DNA from: Photobacterium sanguinicancri
GTDB lineage: Bacteria; Pseudomonadota; Gammaproteobacteria; Enterobacterales; Vibrionaceae
NCBI RefSeq assembly: GCF_024346675.1
Contig: NZ_AP024851.1
Span: 434,001-498,000, forward strand
Reading direction: 5' to 3'
Length of the DNA: 64,000 nt
Position numbers and translations under genes: made by a program. The notes beneath the pieces were generated by a model, which did not search any database, was not told the origin of the DNA, and saw nothing but the letters and a program-made list of their open reading frames with translations. Below, one piece after another: positions 61,273 through 64,000 of the stretch. The first letter of the stretch is position 1, and each line of letters begins with the position of its first letter.

Positions 61273-63459
61273 ATGTTAAAACGTAATGCACTCCAACTAG
61301 CAATATCTGTAAGCATCGCTGCTTTCTCTGGTGCAGCATATGCTGATAGCGCAAAAATGGTTAACCCGGAAGCGGGTGTAGTCGTTGGTTACTGGCACAA
61401 CTGGTGCGATGGCGCTGGTTACAAAGGTGGTAATGCGCCATGCGTGACATTGGAAGCGGTGAACCCAATGTACAACGTGGTGAATGTTTCCTTCATGAAA
61501 GTGTTCGATGTGGCTGAAGGTCGTATTCCGACATTTCGTTTAGACCCAACTATAGGTTTGTCTGAACAAGAATTTACTAATCAAATTGGTGAGTTGAATA
61601 AGCAAGGTCGTTCAGTGTTAATCGCGCTAGGTGGCGCAGACGCACACGTTGAATTGAAAAAGGGTGATGAGCAAGCATTTGCTGAAGAGATCATTCGCCT
61701 CACCGATGTTTACGGTTTTGATGGCTTAGATATCGATTTAGAACAAGCAGCTGTGACAGCCGCTGATAACCAAACCGTGATTCCTGCCGCGCTGCGTATC
61801 GTGAAAGATCACTATAAAGCGCAGGGTAAAAACTTCCTGATTACCATGGCACCTGAGTTTCCATACTTAACTTCGGGCGGTAAATACGTGCCATACATAG
61901 AGAGCCTTGAAGGTTACTACGACTGGATTAACCCGCAGTTTTATAACCAAGGTGGCGATGGGATTTGGGTTGAAGGCGTTGGCTGGATTGCTCAAAACAA
62001 CGATGCGTTAAAAGAAGAATTTATTTACTATATTTCAGATTCACTCGCCAATGGGACGCGTGGCTTCCATAAAATCCCTAGTAGTAAACTGGTATTTGGT
62101 ATTCCATCAAGCATTGATGCTGCCGCAACAGGCTATGTACAAGATCCACAAGATCTCTACGATGCATTTGAGCGCCTTAATAAGCAAGGTCAACCATTAC
62201 GCGGTGTGATGACATGGTCGGTGAACTGGGATATGGGCACCAATGCGTCAGGCCAAGCCTACAGTGAGACGTTCATTAACGACTATGGTCCATTCGTACA
62301 TGGTCAAACACCACCGCCACCAGCAGAAGGCGAACCTGTTTTTAAAGGGGTAGAGAATACTCGCGTATTGTATGGTGAGATGTTTAATGAATTAGCGAGT
62401 GTTACGGCGTTTGATAAAGAAGACGGTGACCTAACAGGTTCAATCATTGTTGAGGGCAGTGTCGATGTACGTCAGCTTGGGACATACGTCTTAACTTACC
62501 GAGTACAAGACAGCGATGACAACGAAACCGTCAAAGCGCGCAGTATTGAAGTTTATAGCCAAAAGCCGGTATTGAACGGCGTGAAAGATACTAATGTAAT
62601 GATTGGTGCAACGTTTGATCCTTTAGCCAATGTCACAGCAACGGATGCGGAAGACGGTGAATTGACCAATCAGATCCGCGTAACAGGGGCTGTTGATACA
62701 AACCGTGCAGGTAGCTACACCCTGCAATATTCGGTGACTGATAGCGCCAACCAAACGGTGCGTGCTGAGCGTAAAGTTGTTGTGAGTGACGGCAGTAGCT
62801 GTGCAAATGAATGGAATGCAGCCACAACCTACGTAGAAGGTGATCAAGTTTCGCATAATGGTGCGACTTGGGAAGCAGGCTGGTGGACGCGTGGTGATGA
62901 ACCAGGCACAACTGGTGAGTGGGGCGTGTGGAAAAAAGTGTCCGACACCACATGTGGCGGTGAAACACCTGACCCGGAGGCTGAACTTAACATTGCAGGT
63001 CTTGCCTCTGAGTATGTGGCTGTGAATGGGGAAGTGCGTTTGTCGCTAACGTTAACCTCGAATGAAGCACTTGATGTCACCGTGATGGCAGCTAATAGTG
63101 CAGGCGTTGTGATGAATCAAGCGAAAGTAAACCTTGTTGATTCCAAAGCGATCACGCTTGATATCTTTAACGCTGATGCAGGTCGCTACACATTAGACGT
63201 CGCGGGTACAACAGCGGACGGTGAAATGGTGGTATTTACCGCGCCATTTACCATTAAAGAAGAAGGCACAGTAACGCCACCTCCAGGTGATTACCCACCA
63301 TATCAAGCAGGTGTTAGTTACCAAGCGGGTGACAAAGTACTAGGTGCAGATAACGGGGTTTATGAATGTAAGCCGTGGCCATATACAGCGTGGTGCGCCA
63401 GTGCATCGTATGCCCCAGCTGATAGCCTGTACTGGCAAGATGCTTGGGCAAAATTGTAA
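61273..63459 (+). CDS. Secreted multidomain GH18 chitinase
   Basis: A 728-residue secreted enzyme cutting beta-1,4 N-acetylglucosamine chains. Signal peptide ends AAYA (residue 24). The GH18 barrel runs about 33-355; its active site is Asp150-Gly-Leu-Asp153-Ile-Asp155-Leu-Glu157, with Glu157 the acid. Two DUF5011-type Ig-like modules follow (about 365-505; each with FxxLAxVTAxDxEDGxLT), then a CBM5/12 chitin-binding domain (WNAATTYVEGDQVSHNGATWEAGWWTRGDEPG), a fibronectin-like module, and a terminal domain YQAGVSYQAGDKVLGADNGVYECKPWPYTAWC that looks like CBM73. I chose ATG 61273 because the signal peptide starts there. Confidence 0.92.
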   Translation: MLKRNALQLAISVSIAAFSGAAYADSAKMVNPEAGVVVGYWHNWCDGAGYKGGNAPCVTLEAVNPMYNVVNVSFMKVFDVAEGRIPTFRLDPTIGLSEQEFTNQIGELNKQGRSVLIALGGADAHVELKKGDEQAFAEEIIRLTDVYGFDGLDIDLEQAAVTAADNQTVIPAALRIVKDHYKAQGKNFLITMAPEFPYLTSGGKYVPYIESLEGYYDWINPQFYNQGGDGIWVEGVGWIAQNNDALKEEFIYYISDSLANGTRGFHKIPSSKLVFGIPSSIDAAATGYVQDPQDLYDAFERLNKQGQPLRGVMTWSVNWDMGTNASGQAYSETFINDYGPFVHGQTPPPPAEGEPVFKGVENTRVLYGEMFNELASVTAFDKEDGDLTGSIIVEGSVDVRQLGTYVLTYRVQDSDDNETVKARSIEVYSQKPVLNGVKDTNVMIGATFDPLANVTATDAEDGELTNQIRVTGAVDTNRAGSYTLQYSVTDSANQTVRAERKVVVSDGSSCANEWNAATTYVEGDQVSHNGATWEAGWWTRGDEPGTTGEWGVWKKVSDTTCGGETPDPEAELNIAGLASEYVAVNGEVRLSLTLTSNEALDVTVMAANSAGVVMNQAKVNLVDSKAITLDIFNADAGRYTLDVAGTTADGEMVVFTAPFTIKEEGTVTPPPGDYPPYQAGVSYQAGDKVLGADNGVYECKPWPYTAWCASASYAPADSLYWQDAWAKL

Positions 63460-63507
63460 TGATTTAGAGATAAAACACTTCGATTAGCAAGATGTTGATC
63501 GAGCTAT

Positions 63508-63540
63508 AAGTGCCTAAGCATAGGTTTAGGCACTTAATTT
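63508..63540. terminator. Terminator between the chitinase gene and the 63573 gene
   Basis: AAGTGCCTAA and TTAGGCACTT form a perfect 10-bp stem, followed by AATTTG. Serves the chitinase gene and possibly the convergent gene. Confidence 0.7.
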
Positions 63541-63572
63541 GTAATGCAAAAATCGCTTAATACGTAAACACC

Positions 63573-63917
63573 TTAGTGCTTAAATGTATTGCTTTCATTG
63601 TCACTGGTAGCCGTTAAATCGCCCGCAGGGTTGATCAGGTGCGGTAATATTTTAGCTAGGTTCAACTCTATATCTTGGTCTTGCACCGGATCGATCACCT
63701 CGTTATACCAGCCCAGTAAGCCTAGTACTGAATAGCCAATCGCATCATCGCTTTCGCGGTGCTCTAAAATGATCTGTAGAAAGCGTAGGATTGCTTTGTC
63801 ATTGGATTTCGCTTGCTCACGCGTTTCATGAAAGATCTGCGTGGCTTCAACAATCAAACCTTCGTATTCAGTCTCAATTGCGACCTTAAATGAACCACCA
63901 TCAACGGAAATTTTCAT
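63573..63917 (-). CDS. Small cytoplasmic protein of unknown function
   Basis: A 114-residue protein beginning MKISVDGGSFKVAIETEYEGLIVEATQIFHETREQAKSND. Short strands, then helices (AILRFLQIILEHRESDDAIGYSVLGLLGWYNEVIDP). No signal peptide and no motif I recognise. Convergent with the chitinase gene. The last 80 bases of the window upstream of it hold only its likely promoter. Confidence 0.65.
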   Translation of the reverse strand: MKISVDGGSFKVAIETEYEGLIVEATQIFHETREQAKSNDKAILRFLQIILEHRESDDAIGYSVLGLLGWYNEVIDPVQDQDIELNLAKILPHLINPAGDLTATSDNESNTFKH

Positions 63918-64000
63918 ATCAATACAGCCTGTTATTCTAATTGCTATGAATTTTAACGGATAATTAAAGACTTGTCGCTAAACGGCGAATGAATCGCGGC

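Overview
The window looks like a Vibrionaceae chromosome segment, most like Photobacterium. I infer this from gene content and protein style, not from a search: the six-gene TonB2 operon (DUF3450, TtpC, ExbB2, ExbD2, TonB2, TPR), a GH18 chitinase with chitin-binding modules, a manA-linked cluster of fructose-family PTS permeases, and an agmatine deiminase locus. No rRNA, tRNA, CRISPR array or complete insertion sequence was seen.

Layout. 0-5.4 kb: agmatine catabolism (agmatine deiminase and an APC antiporter on the minus strand; a TetR regulator and a putrescine/ornithine-type carbamoyltransferase on the plus strand). 5.5-14 kb: mixed housekeeping genes (M3 peptidase, secreted protein, DUF3010, isoprenylcysteine methyltransferase-like protein, CyuA-type cysteine desulfidase, GNAT, chemoreceptor). 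14.5-24.7 kb: a PTS island with three fructose-family permeases in three domain arrangements, stand-alone IIA and IIB proteins, manA, an AraC regulator, and an unusual HPr-like/IIA-like protein whose HPr part has no phosphorylatable histidine. 24.8-28.3 kb: a DUF465 protein, a candidate minus-strand small RNA, a large lipoprotein and an orphan protein.

28.4-35.8 kb is iron uptake: a Fur-box-preceded TonB-dependent siderophore receptor followed by the TonB2 energising operon. 36-42.4 kb is a sugar ABC importer (binding protein, ATPase, two permeases) with an FGGY pentulose kinase, which together should import and phosphorylate a pentulose or pentitol-like substrate. 42.4-49.2 kb is a nine-gene run behind a near-perfect Fur box: a PepSY-type membrane protein, DUF2271, DUF4198, a small periplasmic protein, DUF6162, a complete ZnuABC/Mn-type metal importer and a second binding-protein homologue that has lost a metal-ligand histidine. 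This is the best candidate for a poorly described system, perhaps periplasmic metal handling or reduction coupled to import. A MarR regulator and a Nudix hydrolase follow.

50.8-61 kb is accessory. It holds a frameshifted DUF6765 gene, YceI, an intact DUF3820 gene, then orphan genes (a DUF4365 nuclease-like/TPR protein, a membrane coiled-coil protein, a protein with a HEPN-type R-x4-H motif). Two near-identical 31-bp elements resembling halves of Vibrio integron attC sites flank the last of these. Beyond them lie two further DUF3820 3'-end copies, a decayed serine-recombinase N-terminus and a frameshifted zinc-ribbon gene. The stretch ends with a WYL regulator plus GIY-YIG-like protein operon divergent from a sirtuin that lacks the zinc cysteines. 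The window closes with a multidomain secreted chitinase and a small orphan gene.
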